A stretch of DNA of 64,000 nt from Symbiodinium kawagutii (GCA_009767595.1 VSDK01015421.1:272341-336340), one strand, 5' to 3'. Positions 33,201 through 42,576 are shown, counted from the stretch's first letter. A program made the numbers and translations. Notes: generated from the letters alone by a model not told the origin.

Positions 33201-36200
33201 ATTGTTCCATTATGCCATATGCCCCAGTTTGTATAATGTACTGCTAGTTGTGTGCTCTCATTTTTGCTTGTCCATTGGTTTGGCTGTACTGTGGCTCCCA
33301 TTCTTGCTAGCGGGTGGCTCTGCCAGACCAATCACCACTAGGCATCCACTGACCCCTCATTACGGTATATCCATGAATTCATCAATAAAAAAACAAGTTT
33401 TGACTCCTCACCAACAAAGCATCAGCCATGATGAATTCACCATAGTTGGCCACCGAGTTATCATTAATAAACATTGTTTAAATCAGCAATTAGCCATCAT
33501 ATTTTTTAAAGTTTCGAGCGACCAATTTAACCATCATTAAAGTCAATCATCAAAGCTAACCATGAAAATTCACCAACCACCAACCAACCACTAACCAACC
33601 ACCAACTAACCGACCAACCAACCATCAGCAACCATCCAGTGTTGCTGCGCCAGGTTCTTCGAGAGCACCCAAAGCTCTTCACGCTGCATGAGGAATTGAT
33701 CCTCACCGTGGAGATGTGGGCGGCCAGTGGGCAGCCATGGGAGTGGCCTCCACATCCTTGCAGTTTCCAAAGGACATCAGAATCAGGATGATCATGATAA
33801 TATGATACTGATGGTTAATGATATCTAATGATGGTTGAGGATCATTGATGGCGATGATGACGATGATGTTGATTCTTTGTTCAAGGGCTGCCCCTATTCA
33901 TCTCTGTGCAAATAACTCAGATCTCAAATGCAAGTTTGGCGGAAAAAAGGCTGCATCAAGATTGAACATCCCAAGCAAAACTTGATTTATTACCTTGACG
34001 ACCCGGACATGTTCATGTGGGGTAGTTACATTGATCATTGATGCTCAGTACCACCAGCGCAGTGTAACTGGTGCAGCTGGTGCCAAGAAATCCAGGGAAG
34101 CCGGTGCCTGTCAGGATGGTGACCGATGCCATATTGTAACCATGGCAATGGATGGCAATAAATCTCCCGATGGGTGCTTGACCTAAGCCCCACGATGCTC
34201 TACAGCTTGGTGATGCAACCGCTGGTGTCAGCAACGCAGTGCCTTCAGCTCAGTGCTGGTTGGTGCCATGGGGAGTCGATGATGCCGAACGACTGAAGCA
34301 AGGGCCCATGCATGGCTCAAGATGCACCACTGGATTGAAACATGTAAAACTTTTCGTGGCTCATCGATGGACGGCCAAAATCTAGATAGAAACATAAAGG
34401 TAAATATAAAAAGTGAATTCACATTCATGTGAAAATCCGAGATTCTGCCCGCATCCTTGGAAGGTTTTGGTGGGGTAGCCTTTCTGGATGTGTGGCAGGA
34501 ATGTATACCTAGATGGCCACAAAGCAACAGAATAATAATCAAGTGTACAAGGAGGGGCCCCCAAATGTTATTCACAACTAGGATTAGGTAGGGTACTCCT
34601 ACGCCAATGGTAGATCTCATTATCATTCAATGGCTTATGAACCAACTCACCAACTTATAGCGTTTGGGTGGCCAACAGCTTGCACGTTCAAGGGGAAGAG
34701 CTTACCTATAGGGCACTGCACCTCACTGAGGATCCACTTCTTCGAAGTTCTCAACGAGAAATTTTCAGATGTGGAGCTCAGACAGTTGCATGACAAGGCG
34801 AGCAGAAACCTAGCAGCAAATAGCTGGTTGGTGGTTCCATGCTGGGAAAACCATGGGATTTCCTATAGTTGACTGTGGTTAATAGCGGCTTCACTATAGG
34901 GGGATACCCACAAGCCAGAGTAGCTGGGTCTAAGGCAGGTGGCGCTGCAGCCACCAATCATAGAATAATCATACACTTTGATTAGCATCTACAGTATTAG
35001 CCCAATTGATTTTTCTATGACATTATAATATATTGTAAGTCTATATTCAAATACCACATTAGATTACAGTTATAATCAAAGCTAATATAAGTCTATTAGT
35101 ATCCAATAATCAGCCTAATTTATTTACTAATACTACATTATGCTGATTATTGGATACAAATAGATTTATATTAGCCTTGAAATTGACTAATATGTGTAGT
35201 GATCATTGCTGCACGTCGGATACAGAATACAATATAATTACATATGAGCAACGACTTTGATTTGCGCAATTATTTCCAAGTATATAAAGGGTTTGCGTTT
35301 TTGTTCCCTCTCATCATCTCTCATCCCTAGTTAGCTGATGAACGAGATGGGTCCGACTGACCGAACGAGATCTGTTTATTTATCAATTAATTACTTCTCG
35401 ACATGAGGTAACCCGAACGAGGCCGGGTCCGCCCTTCAAAGTAGCGTCAGTAGATTTTGCATGAATACAGGCAGCCGCCGGTGTGTACACACGCCCCCAC
35501 AAATGTTTTCTGTTTGAAATGTCATATCTTTGCCAGAATATTTGCCATTTGAAGTCACCAGCAAAATGCATGAAAACATTGTGAGCGTCTTCTATTTGTT
35601 GCACTCTATTTGTGATTTTGCCGTATGATGTGCGATGATGCGTGTAGAGTGCAGCCCTAAGTAAACTTCAAGTCCTATACTTTCTCGGATGTATATATCA
35701 ATGATGGTGAGTCATAAGTGTTGAACTGACCTAATCATTCCCCGATTCCCACCATGAAATCACTGGGGTTAGCGTGGCTGTTCCACCTGCAGCTCCTAGG
35801 AGAGTGGGTGAAGTGGCCCAGCTTCGTGGGAAAGTTGGATGAAGTGATCCACACCTGGCAAGGTACGAAGCTCGGGTGCTGCCACCGGTGAAACGCCGGT
35901 GATTCGAATGGCGGTGGATGCTGTGGCTGTTCATGTTTCAGCACAGAAATCAGTGACCCACTATGGGCCGTGACTATCCACAGCTCACATCCTCAGCTCC
36001 AGCACTGGTCCATAGTTGGTCACTGATTTTCTGTGCGCTGTATAGTTGACCAGGACTGATCCTTCCATTGTATCTATCATGGTCTACCAACTGGTCAAGA
36101 CAATGGTAGGCCCCCGGGTATCAAGCAGCCAGTGGTTCATCCCTGAGCCCAGCTGGGTGTTGAGCTGGTCGCTCCGCTGAGGTCGTTTGGTGGCGCTCTT

Positions 36201-36282
36201 CCACGCGTGCGCAACTTCGGCGCGGGGGCCTATGGAGCTGCAGCACTGGCGCAGAGCTCAGGCGCCGGAGATGGGGGAACTG
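26132..36282 (+). CDS. PGGT1B: protein geranylgeranyltransferase type I, beta subunit (multi-exon)
   Basis: The beta subunit pairs with the FTase/GGTase-I alpha subunit in the cytosol and transfers geranylgeranyl to CAAX-end cysteines of Rho/Rac-type GTPases. Successive exons follow the family in order: SLPEQYKTMDTN (LPERYSSLETS in human), YFSVSGLDLLG, HIANTYVALVMLLILGDDLS, DIRFVYCAAS, HRSQSYDGAFG, ESHGGCSYCAVASL, GFQGRIEKDPDSCYSFW, and a probable KWPSFVGKLDEVIHTW. The active-site His of ESHGG, the zinc ligands Asp and Cys of DSCYSFW and the His of VIHTW are all present. Exons: 26132-26248, 26578-26730 (or 26760), 27380-27531, 28378-28421, 28631-28740, 29309-29450, 31257-31306, 33640-33726, 35800-35862, 36148-36282. 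The first eight are well supported through DSCYSFW; the last three are weaker. Start: the ATG at 26132 gives the usual short N-terminus. The C-terminal end was not found. Confidence 0.85.
26578..26730 (+). CDS. PGGT1B: PGGT1B exon 2
   Basis: After TTTGCAG, reads RILGLTLLYFSVSGLDLLGQ and continues AYIYSFQSS to GGFYGYPK, ending before GTGCAC. An alternative donor in the same phase, GTGGGA, follows at 26761. It matches the SGLDML and WIYSLQV region of the family. Confidence 0.85.
27380..27531 (+). CDS. PGGT1B: PGGT1B exon 3
   Basis: After CTCAG, reads VNNQPHIANTYVALVMLLIL, then GDDLSQVRRSDVAESLRRWQ and LEDGSYMVSG. It matches [20 protein letters not shown] and LQLEDGSF of human PGGT1B. Phase with exon 4 requires the donor GTGGCT at 27532, not the earlier GTGAGC. 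Confidence 0.88.
28378..28421 (+). CDS. PGGT1B: PGGT1B exon 4 (44 nt)
   Basis: After TTTCCAG, reads LDSESDIRFVYCAA, matching SENDMRFVYCAS in human, and ends at GCC-A before GTATCT. The split Ser codon is completed by exon 5 (A+GT). Confidence 0.88.
28631..28740 (+). CDS. PGGT1B: PGGT1B exon 5
   Basis: After TCACCCAG, reads ICYILDLWHAIDVDAMVDFI, then HRSQSYDGAFGMAPMT. No GT lies near the needed end. The junction with exon 6 fits a GA-AG intron (GAACCT to CACAG) with GAA present at both edges. Confidence 0.85.
29309..29450 (+). CDS. PGGT1B: PGGT1B exon 6
   Basis: After CGTCACAG, reads ESHGGCSYCAVASLSMAGRL, then ADCPRRDQLLQWCTFRQ. An apparent 10-residue insert follows, to AGA-G before GTGGGT. 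That donor, unlike the nearer GTTCGG at 29420, is in phase with exon 7. ESHGG holds an active-site histidine. Confidence 0.8.
29499..30323. repeat. (GTT)n array with 36-bp higher-order unit
   Basis: AGTTCT interrupts the TTG run exactly every 36 bases from 29571 to 30219 (19 occurrences). Plain or mildly interrupted TTG runs flank it. It lies in PGGT1B intron 6. The three 290-337 codon frames (poly-Cys, poly-Val, poly-Thr) are products of the repeat, not genes. Confidence 0.97.
30587..31003 (+). CDS. unrecognised intronic ORF, doubtful
   Basis: A 138-codon frame inside PGGT1B intron 6, reading WSNKPIGLIGAYARYSLIQE and then LGLSPTQQWMKVGYPPKGHS. It lacks the codon bias of true exons here. It could be an old mobile-element remnant or chance. 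Confidence 0.2.
   Translation: MANNPATLISPLIKAKIGEVHIYQGIQLCASDLSSWSNPLSCHCRCFGELLFYCQPWSNKPIGLIGAYARYSLIQETASMHLGLSPTQQWMKVGYPPKGHSFLIKISSSLLCEASAVKILAMLLFTGTQWIDPVDQWL
31257..31306 (+). CDS. PGGT1B: PGGT1B exon 7 (zinc-ligand exon)
   Basis: After GTCTCAG, reads FQGRIEKDPDSCYSFW, matching YHGRPNKPVDTCYSFW of human. Asp and Cys are zinc ligands. Beyond TGG the frame reads VPRPLGWW, which does not follow the family, so the exon ends here or one base later (GTG recurs at the next exon). Confidence 0.88.
31307..32410. other. PGGT1B intron sequence
   Basis: Frames such as 31433-31768 have no codon bias; no nested gene supported here. Confidence 0.35.
32421..32437 (+). other. spliced-leader-like relict, weak
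   Basis: TAGCCATCTTGACACAG resembles the 3' part of the dinoflagellate spliced leader (TAGCCATTTTGGCTCAAG) with three mismatches and one missing base. It lies 123 bases upstream of the ORF at 32560. Chance is possible. Confidence 0.3.
32560..32745 (+). CDS. 61-residue tail-anchored membrane protein, single exon
   Basis: ATG to TGA without introns, inside PGGT1B intron 7 on the same strand. The N-terminal half is basic (MLGMSRAARQRAEARGLLPT). The C-terminus is one hydrophobic span, WLLVALLVAVLSVCLRGFL, ending at the stop, which is a tail-anchored layout. Size and layout resemble RAMP4/SERP1-type ER proteins, but I see no firm motif match. A second Met is at 32569. A minus-strand frame (32829-32416, 137 codons) overlaps but has weaker codon bias. 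Confidence 0.45.
   Translation: MLGMSRAARQRAEARGLLPTGAKPQQDTVTEVRAAASWRFPTWLLVALLVAVLSVCLRGFL
32830..33574. other. PGGT1B intron sequence
   Basis: No coding segment supported. It ends in a (CCAAC)n-like tract (about 33575-33635) just before exon 8. Confidence 0.35.
33640..33726 (+). CDS. PGGT1B: PGGT1B exon 8 (probable)
   Basis: After CATCCAG, reads LLRQVLREHPKLFTLHEELI and then LTVEMWAA, ending GCC-A before GTGGGC. It corresponds to the LLKIFQ and NYILSTQD stretch between the zinc-ligand exon and the GGF/KWP exon. Third-position GC is strong. The family identity rests on position and pattern. Confidence 0.6.
34657..34830 (+). CDS. possible exon-like frame in an intron
   Basis: Reads FFEVLNEKFSDVELRQLHDK and then ASRNLAANSW within the 34630-34872 frame. 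Moderate codon bias and no clear splice pair. It does not fit PGGT1B. Confidence 0.25.
35082..35174. repeat. AT-rich 33-bp inverted repeat
   Basis: CTAATATAAGTCTATTAGTA and onward (35082-35114) is repeated inverted at 35142-35174 with two mismatches, separated by 27 AT-rich bases. It would form a long hairpin. It lies in PGGT1B intron 8. Confidence 0.9.
35800..35862 (+). CDS. PGGT1B: PGGT1B exon 9 (probable, zinc-ligand His)
   Basis: After CTCCTAG, reads EWVKWPSFVGKLDEVIHTWQ, matching GGFAKWPDSHPDALHAYFG of human. The His of VIHTW would be the third zinc ligand. It starts in phase with exon 8 (A+GA) and ends CAA-G before GTACGA. Confidence 0.55.
36148..36282 (+). CDS. exon, probably PGGT1B C-terminal part
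   Basis: After CCCTGAG, reads QLGVELVAPLRSFGGALPRV and then RNFGAGAYGAAALAQSSGAG. It is clearly coding by third-position GC and in phase with exon 9 (G+CC). The start could match the GICGLSLMEE helix, but the rest does not resemble known C-termini, so membership is uncertain. Confidence 0.45.
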
Positions 36283-36811
36283 GTGGGGGTTGGGTGGTTC
36301 AGTGCCTGGTGAGCTACGGTGAATGCGTGGTTTGTGCTGGGGAATTTGTGGCAAATGATTCGGTGGATAGCTATAAGCTATTGTTAATTAGTGGTTAAAA
36401 TGGTTCAGAATGGCGAACTGATTAACCATAGTATCTCACATTTCGAATTAGTAATCAACTGAAGCAGCATTATCGACCAGGATTTGCCATGATTTGCCAT
36501 CATTGAAGCCATCATTGGCCATCCTTACGCATCATTAACCGACCAAAAAACACCCTTATAACTTATAGCCATTATAGCCACACATCATCTACCGCCAAAA
36601 GTTAGTCATCATTAGCCACTGCAAGCCACCATCAATCATCAAATATCAATCTTTAGCAATCACCATCAGTCACCATTAATATCTATTAATCATGACTGAT
36701 TGATCACCACTATGAACCCCCATTAATCAGAACATATCAGCCATTAGTCACAGCTATAACCCACCATGAAGCACCACATATCAACCACCATTCAGCACCT
36801 TCACAAACCAC

Positions 36812-36939
36812 GGCGTGGCCAGCGCCAGGTTTGATCCCGGACATTCCTCCGCTGATCGATTGAGACAACGGCGCTTCTCGGCCGCGAGAAGAGACCGGGA
36901 GCCGTGGTGGCCATGGCCAGTCGCTGGCGAAGAATGTTT
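36812..36939 (+). CDS. GC-rich coding-like block
   Basis: The plus frame reads VASARFDPGHSSADRLRQRR and then FSAARRDREPWWPWPVAGEE before TGA. A shorter frame reads WPAPGLIPDIPPLID. Exon-like composition, frame uncertain. Confidence 0.3.
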
Positions 36940-36946
36940 GTGACGT

Positions 36947-37037
36947 TTAATGTTGGTTTCTGATTAGTATCTACCTGTTGGTTTCATCTATTTTCATTAC
37001 TTTAGGGGGGGTTACACTAATCAGAAACCAACATTAA
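36947..37037. mobile_element. 91-bp element with perfect 22-bp inverted ends
   Basis: TTAATGTTGGTTTCTGATTA plus GT at 36947-36968 is repeated perfectly inverted at 37016-37037. The inner part is AT-rich with a G run. GGTTTCTGATTAG and CTAATCAGAAACC place a GT and an AG inside the ends, as in family C. Confidence 0.85.
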
Positions 37038-37636
37038 TGGCCGCCACGGCTCAGTTATGGAATGGTTGTGCTGCCATTCATGGTCAATCGCCATGAGATT
37101 GGTGAATTTTGTCATGGTTATTTGCACAGTTTGACTGGGTACATGGAGATATATGGCAAACAATGGGTCAACACCAGCAACAACTGACGGTCAATCACAT
37201 AATTGTGTTGAAAAAACACTAGCAAGAATAATTTGAACAGCTGTGGATCAAGAGCAATCATCCTAACTAGATCTAGCTGGTTACGGTTGAAATTTGGGTG
37301 ATAATGAGCAACATAGAAATAGGTGTTCATATATGAACAGTGATCAGCCAAATCACTTCTTTGTCTTCACGGCTTCATATAGCGGTGTTTGACTCCCGAC
37401 TTATTTACCATTCTTGGAAGGAGTTGCCGACAGTTGAATCAGAAACGATCAAACAATTCTCTTGAAGGCAATCAATCAGATGAAAGGCACATTTCGCATG
37501 ACCGCGTCGAACTGGTTGTTCTGATGGAACTTCCGCCAAAGCGGTGACCAGCAAAGGGGTGACGAGCTAAGTCCTTGACATTTTGGGGATTTGATTAACT
37601 TATCATATTAATCATATTCATCATGATCAACCCACC

Positions 37637-37730
37637 GAATGCGGTCAAAGATCTCCCACGATGACCGTAAACCCTTGGCATTGATCACTGCCACCGGCTG
37701 CCACGCCGCAGGCTCTGCGCATAGCGACAG
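37637..37730 (-). CDS. minus-strand exon of an unrecognised gene
   Basis: Reading leftward, after CTCAAG the frame is LSLCAEPAAWQPVAVINAKG and then LRSSWEIFDRIRW, before GTTGAT. It has strong third-position GC. Confidence 0.5.
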
Positions 37731-38118
37731 ATCTTGAGAAGTCACCGATGGGGCCCAAAGGGCAGCCATCCTGAAGCAAAAACTCTGAAGCAAACGTGGC
37801 TTTTCTGAAGCGTTCACCAATGGTTTTGCCAGCTAAATCAGCCGAGACGTGGACGTGACATGATGCAACTATAAGGTGAGGTGCTCGCTCCGAAACTGCA
37901 ATGCTGACTCAGAATTGTGTCTTGAAATTTATGCCCAAAGGCCACGAAGAAGTCTGAAAAAGAATGTGTCCACAGTTGTTCTCGCAAGCATTGTCAGTTA
38001 CCACTATCAACTATGTTTGACCCTTGCAATCCCATTGATGCCAATTGCCCAACACTTGGGTCCATCAGGAGCCGTCACTGAAAAGACCGCCCAATAGATG
38101 GGGTTCCCTTGATGCCAC

Positions 38119-38222
38119 CTTGCCCAAAGCCATGATGGCATAAAAAGAAGCCACGTATGGGTCAAAGTCAGTAGCAACCAGGAAACACATCGGAATTGCC
38201 ACGATCTCAGCAGTGTAGCCAC
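38119..38222 (-). CDS. minus-strand exon, membrane segment
   Basis: After AGCGCAG the minus frame reads GYTAEIVAIPMCFLVATDFD and then PYVASFYAIMALGK, ending before GTGGCA. It carries two hydrophobic stretches, so a transporter or other membrane protein is likely. It would lie upstream of the 37637-37730 exon in a leftward gene. Confidence 0.5.
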
Positions 38223-38278
38223 CTGCGCTTACAAAAAGAAGAGAAAGTGGGCCGCACGTGGTCCATGAGCAGCTTGTG

Positions 38279-38365
38279 ACTGGGAAGGACATCAAGAGCC
38301 AACCTGCCAACCACTCAGCCAACCACTTAGCCAACCAACCAACAAACCAACCAGTCAACCAGTCA
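38279..38365. repeat. (CCAACC)n low-complexity tract
   Basis: AACCAACCAACCAAC-type run; on the minus strand it gives WLAEWLAGWL-like artefacts. Confidence 0.8.
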
Positions 38366-38929
38366 ACAATTCTATCAGCCAGCCACCAGAAGTTAACCAA
38401 AAGCGACAGGTGGGTAGTCACAGCACTGAATGCCCCTGTGAATGTGGTTTGGGTCCGGTTTTTTGGTGGGTGACCTTTTTATGCTTGATTTACTGGACAT
38501 ATTTGTGGGTGATGAATGTTCAGGATTTGTGGTGATGAATGTTCACGATGGTTAAACACGACCATTATGTAACATTGTTTTCTACAAATCACATATGGCC
38601 AAAACTGTTGGCGCTTGTTGTTTAACAAGGTTCATTGGCAATGGTGCCCAATAGCTACGCCACATTTTATCACCCCTCTGGCTTATGATGGACCGGTACT
38701 GATTAACATCAACCATAACTCCCCTGCTAGCCACTATGGCAATGAACCATCATAATCTAATAGTTATTCAATATTGATAACAATTATATCAACAATGAAT
38801 CACTATTCACTGCTATTTCAGTTCTGGCCAATAGTTGTTAATAACGAAGAATATTAGTAGTGATTCATTATAGTTACCTTCATTATTACAACCACGATCT
38901 AACATGGGTTTGGCTGGTAAGGGCGTCGC

Positions 38930-39150
38930 TGCAAGTCCTGTGGGAGGGCGCAGTCAAATAGTATCCAATCGCTACATTCACCACCCGCTGCCAGGATTCG
39001 TTGCCTGTTGCTGATCGGTCCTACCCCCGTCGGAAAGCGCCGAGGTTGCGCCTCGCTACGGCCGGGCTTCAGTATCGCAAAGGCGATGCCCTTCAGGCCG
39101 CGCATCACTGGTGTTGAACTAGGGTGAAGTGACACCTGAGGAAGCGTGGA
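38930..39150. CDS. GC-rich coding-like segment of uncertain strand
   Basis: Minus frame 39171-38899 reads MRGLKGIAFAILKPGRSEAQ and then PRRFPTGVGPISNRQRILAA with high third-position GC. A plus frame reads LRPGFSIAKAMPFRPRITGV. Its composition differs sharply from the AT-rich flanks. Family not recognised. Confidence 0.35.
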
Positions 39151-39335
39151 GGTTGCGCGCATCATGGACAATTTTCATGGGTAATTGATGGTTAGTCACA
39201 TCAGTGAGCTAACTAATTCAGTAGTTACTGAGTGCATGTTAGTTACTTGATAGTGGTTAATGATGCTTTGCAATGATTGGTTGATGGCATAGCGATGATG
39301 AATAACAGTAGTTGAGAATGGTGAATAGCCATGAT

Positions 39336-39805
39336 GATGGTTGGTGGTGATGATGGTGATGATGGTGGTGATGATGGTGGTGATGGTGATGATGATGGTG
39401 ATGATGGTGGGGATGATGATGATGGTGGTGGTGGTGGTCATGGTGATGATGATGGTGATGATGGTGGGGATGATGATGATGGTGGTGGTGGTGGTCATGG
39501 TGATGATGATGGTGATGATGGTGGGGATGATGATGATGGTGGTGGTGGTGGTCATGGTGATGATGATGGTGATGATGGTGGGGATGATGATGATGGTGGT
39601 GGTGGTGGTCATGGTGATGATGATGGTGATGATGGTGGGGATGATGATGATGGTGGTGGTGGTGGTCATGGTGATGATGATGGTGATGATGGTGGGGATG
39701 ATGATGATGGTGGTGGTGGTGGTCATGGTGATGATGATGGTGATGATGGTGGGGATGATGATGATGGTGGTGGTGGTGGTCATGGTGATGATGATGATGA
39801 TAGCG
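39336..39805. repeat. GATGGT array with 57-bp higher-order unit
   Basis: GGTCATGG recurs exactly every 57 bases (39437, 39494 and so on; seven copies to about 39781), embedded in GATGAT/GGTGGT triplets. The poly-His, poly-Asp and poly-Met/Val frames are artefacts. Confidence 0.95.
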
Positions 39806-39966
39806 GCGAATGACGGCACAAAGATGGTTACGGCGACTATGGTTGATAGGTCTGATAGGTTTTGGAAGACTTGTGCTCAATCATGGCTCATGACAATGAT
39901 GAAGATGAATGACACGGTGATTTTCATGAATGGCTCATGCGATGCCTACAACGGGTCGCACTTTAG

Positions 39967-40036
39967 TCTTTTGGGAGAAGGTGCTTCGGTTGCAGTCCAT
40001 GGCGGTAGATATGTTGGACAGCGTAGCAACCCCGAT
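39967..40036 (+). CDS. small exon
   Basis: After CACTTTAG, reads FWEKVLRLQSMAVDMLDSVA and then TP, before a perfect GTGAGT donor. Amphipathic helix pattern. Confidence 0.45.
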
Positions 40037-40121
40037 GTGAGTGGAACATCAATGGGTTGGGCTTCGATGGCGGCAACCTTGGCTTGCCATCAACCAATGG
40101 ACCACGGGGCGACCGTTGCAG

Positions 40122-40190
40122 GTGTGGAGTGACTCTCAAAATGCTTGGATGGATGCCGTCGTGGAGGACCTGGCAAGAATCATCAACTGG
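40122..40190 (+). CDS. small exon with VWSDS motif
   Basis: After CGTTGCAG in phase 0, reads VWSDSQNAWMDAVVEDLARI and then INW, before GTGCTT. The V-W-S-[DE]-S-x(3)-W core recurs at 44093. Confidence 0.45.
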
Positions 40191-40559
40191 GTGCTTCTCA
40201 AGCCATAGGGGACACCAAAAATGGATGGACTATTGCTTGCTTACAACGAGGATGAGTTGGGGAGCCCCGTTTGGGTTGAGAAACCACCAAATGATGATAA
40301 TGAATGATAATGATGGTTTATGATGGTTCATGGTGGTCGATTTTGAACATGTGAGGGTCCTGGCAGTTGGAAAGATGATTTGGGCCTCGGGGTTCAGCCA
40401 TCGTCAACCATCAGCTATCCGCAGCCATGCATAGATATACCGCCATCAATAGCAACCATCAATCAACCATAAATTTATTTTCAATTATGACCAGCCATTT
40501 ACCCTACAACTAGCCACCATCATCAACTATCACCAGCCCATGGGGCCCACAACTCAACC

Positions 40560-40757
40560 GGTCAGGCCTTGGCACCGGCTGTTGCGTCACAGGAGGCGTA
40601 TACCACAGACACCAAAGGTCGTGGCTTCACGATCCCGGCGTGGAGCCCCGGGCCCTGGTTGTTGCGATGTGCATGGCGGCAGCGCCTTCTATGGCCACCA
40701 CCTTGGACCACTTCATGGCACCCTGGCAGCCTTTGACCGCCAATCAATTGGCCATGG
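40560..40757 (+). CDS. exon-like block with an apparent frame switch
   Basis: The first half reads ALAPAVASQEAYTTDTKGRG and then FTIPAW in one frame. The second half reads VEPRALVVAMCMAAAPSMAT and then TLDHFMAPWQPLTANQLAMG in another. Both halves have strong third-position GC and together look like one membrane-protein segment. Cause unknown: two exons, an indel, or a pseudogene. Confidence 0.35.
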
Positions 40758-40868
40758 GTCAATATTAACTAACCAATAGTGGGGGTTAACAACCAACAAA
40801 ACTATAGGGAAAACAATGGTTAATGATAGGGGAACCAGGGGTACGGGGTTTTGACCCACAGCCAATTG
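40746..40868. mobile_element. family B inverted-repeat element
   Basis: CAATTGGCCATGGGTCAA at the left end and TTGACCCACAGCCAATTG at the right end are inverted repeats (two mismatches). The middle holds TATAGGGAAAACAATGGTTA and GGGAACCAGGGGTACGGGG, shared with copies at 57342 and 60528. A partial copy ends at about 40987. Confidence 0.8.
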
Positions 40869-40987
40869 GCTATGAGAACAGCAGCTAACCGACCAATTTC
40901 ATTGTGGATGATAACCAAGAATCATTGGAAAAGTACTGGTTATTGATCGGGGAAACCAGGGTGGCTAAGGGTGAACTGACCCACAGC

Positions 40988-41604
40988 CAATTCACCAACA
41001 TTCGGATTAAGTCATTGTAAAACCAGCATGTCAATATATTCATACACAATCATTCACCGACAGTAAGCAACATTCGGATTCCCAAGTGCAATATTACAAG
41101 TAAGCTACCTCACATTATTACCTTGGAGAAAACATGTCACCATTAGAAGCCACCTGGAACAGAGAGGAGCAAACAACAAAACATCAACTCCTTTGACTTG
41201 ACCAGCATTAACCATCGCTCCTTAACCAATAGCCATCATTCACCATCACTGATCATCATTTACAATCATGAAGCATAGTGAACCATCCCAATCAGGCACA
41301 AGTTAACCAGCACTTTGTACTTTTGGTTGGTGGTGAACTGCTTCGGTCGCCACAAGTCAGTTGATCATTGTCCCCCCGATTTCTCCCCCTGTGAAGTAGG
41401 AAATGTATCACCAGCCAGCATGAAGCATCATGACTAAGCATGGATATTAACCATTATCATTGACATCATTATCGTCAACCACCATTTAACCACCACCAGC
41501 CATCATTAACCACCATCAACCATCATCAGCCCTCATCAACCATCATTCACCACCAACCACCACTAGCCATCAATCATCACTATCCACCACTGCTGGAGTT
41601 CCAG
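40988..41604. other. no supported gene
   Basis: CCATCATTAACCACC-type low-complexity intron sequence. Confidence 0.4.
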
Positions 41605-41697
41605 TGCCATGGCGTCTCCTGGTCTGTCACCATATTCCCAGGCTGGATCTTTGTTGGTGCGTTCCAGCGTGGGTCCGGCAGCTTAGCGATGCACCCA
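41605..41697 (+). CDS. exon of an unrecognised gene
   Basis: After GAGTTCCAG in phase 0, reads CHGVSWSVTIFPGWIFVGAF and then QRGSGSLAMHP, before GTGATG. Beta-strand-like. Confidence 0.5.
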
Positions 41698-42576
41698 GTG
41701 ATGGTGGTAGATGATGAACCTAAGGGGGTCATAGATGTCTACTTTAGTAGTTCAACAATTTAGTCTGATCTATTTACAGTGGTAGTTGGTTAAGTGATTT
41801 ATTCACAGGTCTTGTGATCGTTAAGCAATATCAAATTAATGTTTGATGCCTCAATGGTCTATTTCATGCTTCGGATTCACACAGGTGGTAATGGTCAGTC
41901 TGATGATAAGTAGATAAAGATATGTGAACGGTTAATGTAAGCCACCCTTGAGTAGTTGAATGGTTGATAATGGTTAAGAATGGTCAATATTGGTTAATGG
42001 CTGAGTGGTTTAATCACCGTATGTTGATAATTGTTGAATGTCAAATGGTGATTTGTGATGGCTAATGGTGGCGATTCACCATTGAGAAGTCACCTAGCAT
42101 CACCTAGTAGATTATTACAAGCTAAGAATTTTTAGCCAACCTTGTTTTGAGGGGTACTTTCACCATGTTCCTCCAACATAAAATGCTGCCATAACCTTGA
42201 TTATCAAGTCATTGCTTATAGATTTTCAGAAGCGATTGTGGACGAGACATTTCATACCCAATAAGCTTTACTGACTAGTCATGACTAGTCTAAAAAGCTT
42301 AGTCTATCCTGGATATGTTCATACATTTTACTAGTGTATAGCTGTATTTCCTGGATCAACCGCTTAGTTGAGAATATGTAGTTTGCAGGATGAAGCGACC
42401 AGGATGCACACCCCAGGATGAGAAAACCAATTCATGCTACTCATTGCATAGGGCTTGGACGATCAATTTCTTTTCTTTACCAGCTTCGGCCATGGCACAA
42501 GCTTCTCTAGAGGGACATTGAGGGTCCTAGAAGTCAAGGAAACCCCGCGGCCTGCTGAGGAACCACCAAGTGGGTG
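41698..42576. other. no supported gene
   Basis: TGGTTAATGG-type intron or intergenic sequence. Confidence 0.4.

Noticed and set aside
39196..39880. Poly-His, poly-Asp and poly-Ile/Met ORFs
   Set aside because: Products of the GATGGT array on both strands.
40035..40070. SGTSM, reminiscent of the subtilisin active-site Ser
   Set aside because: The frame has weak codon bias and overlaps a perfect GTGAGT donor. No other protease motif is seen.
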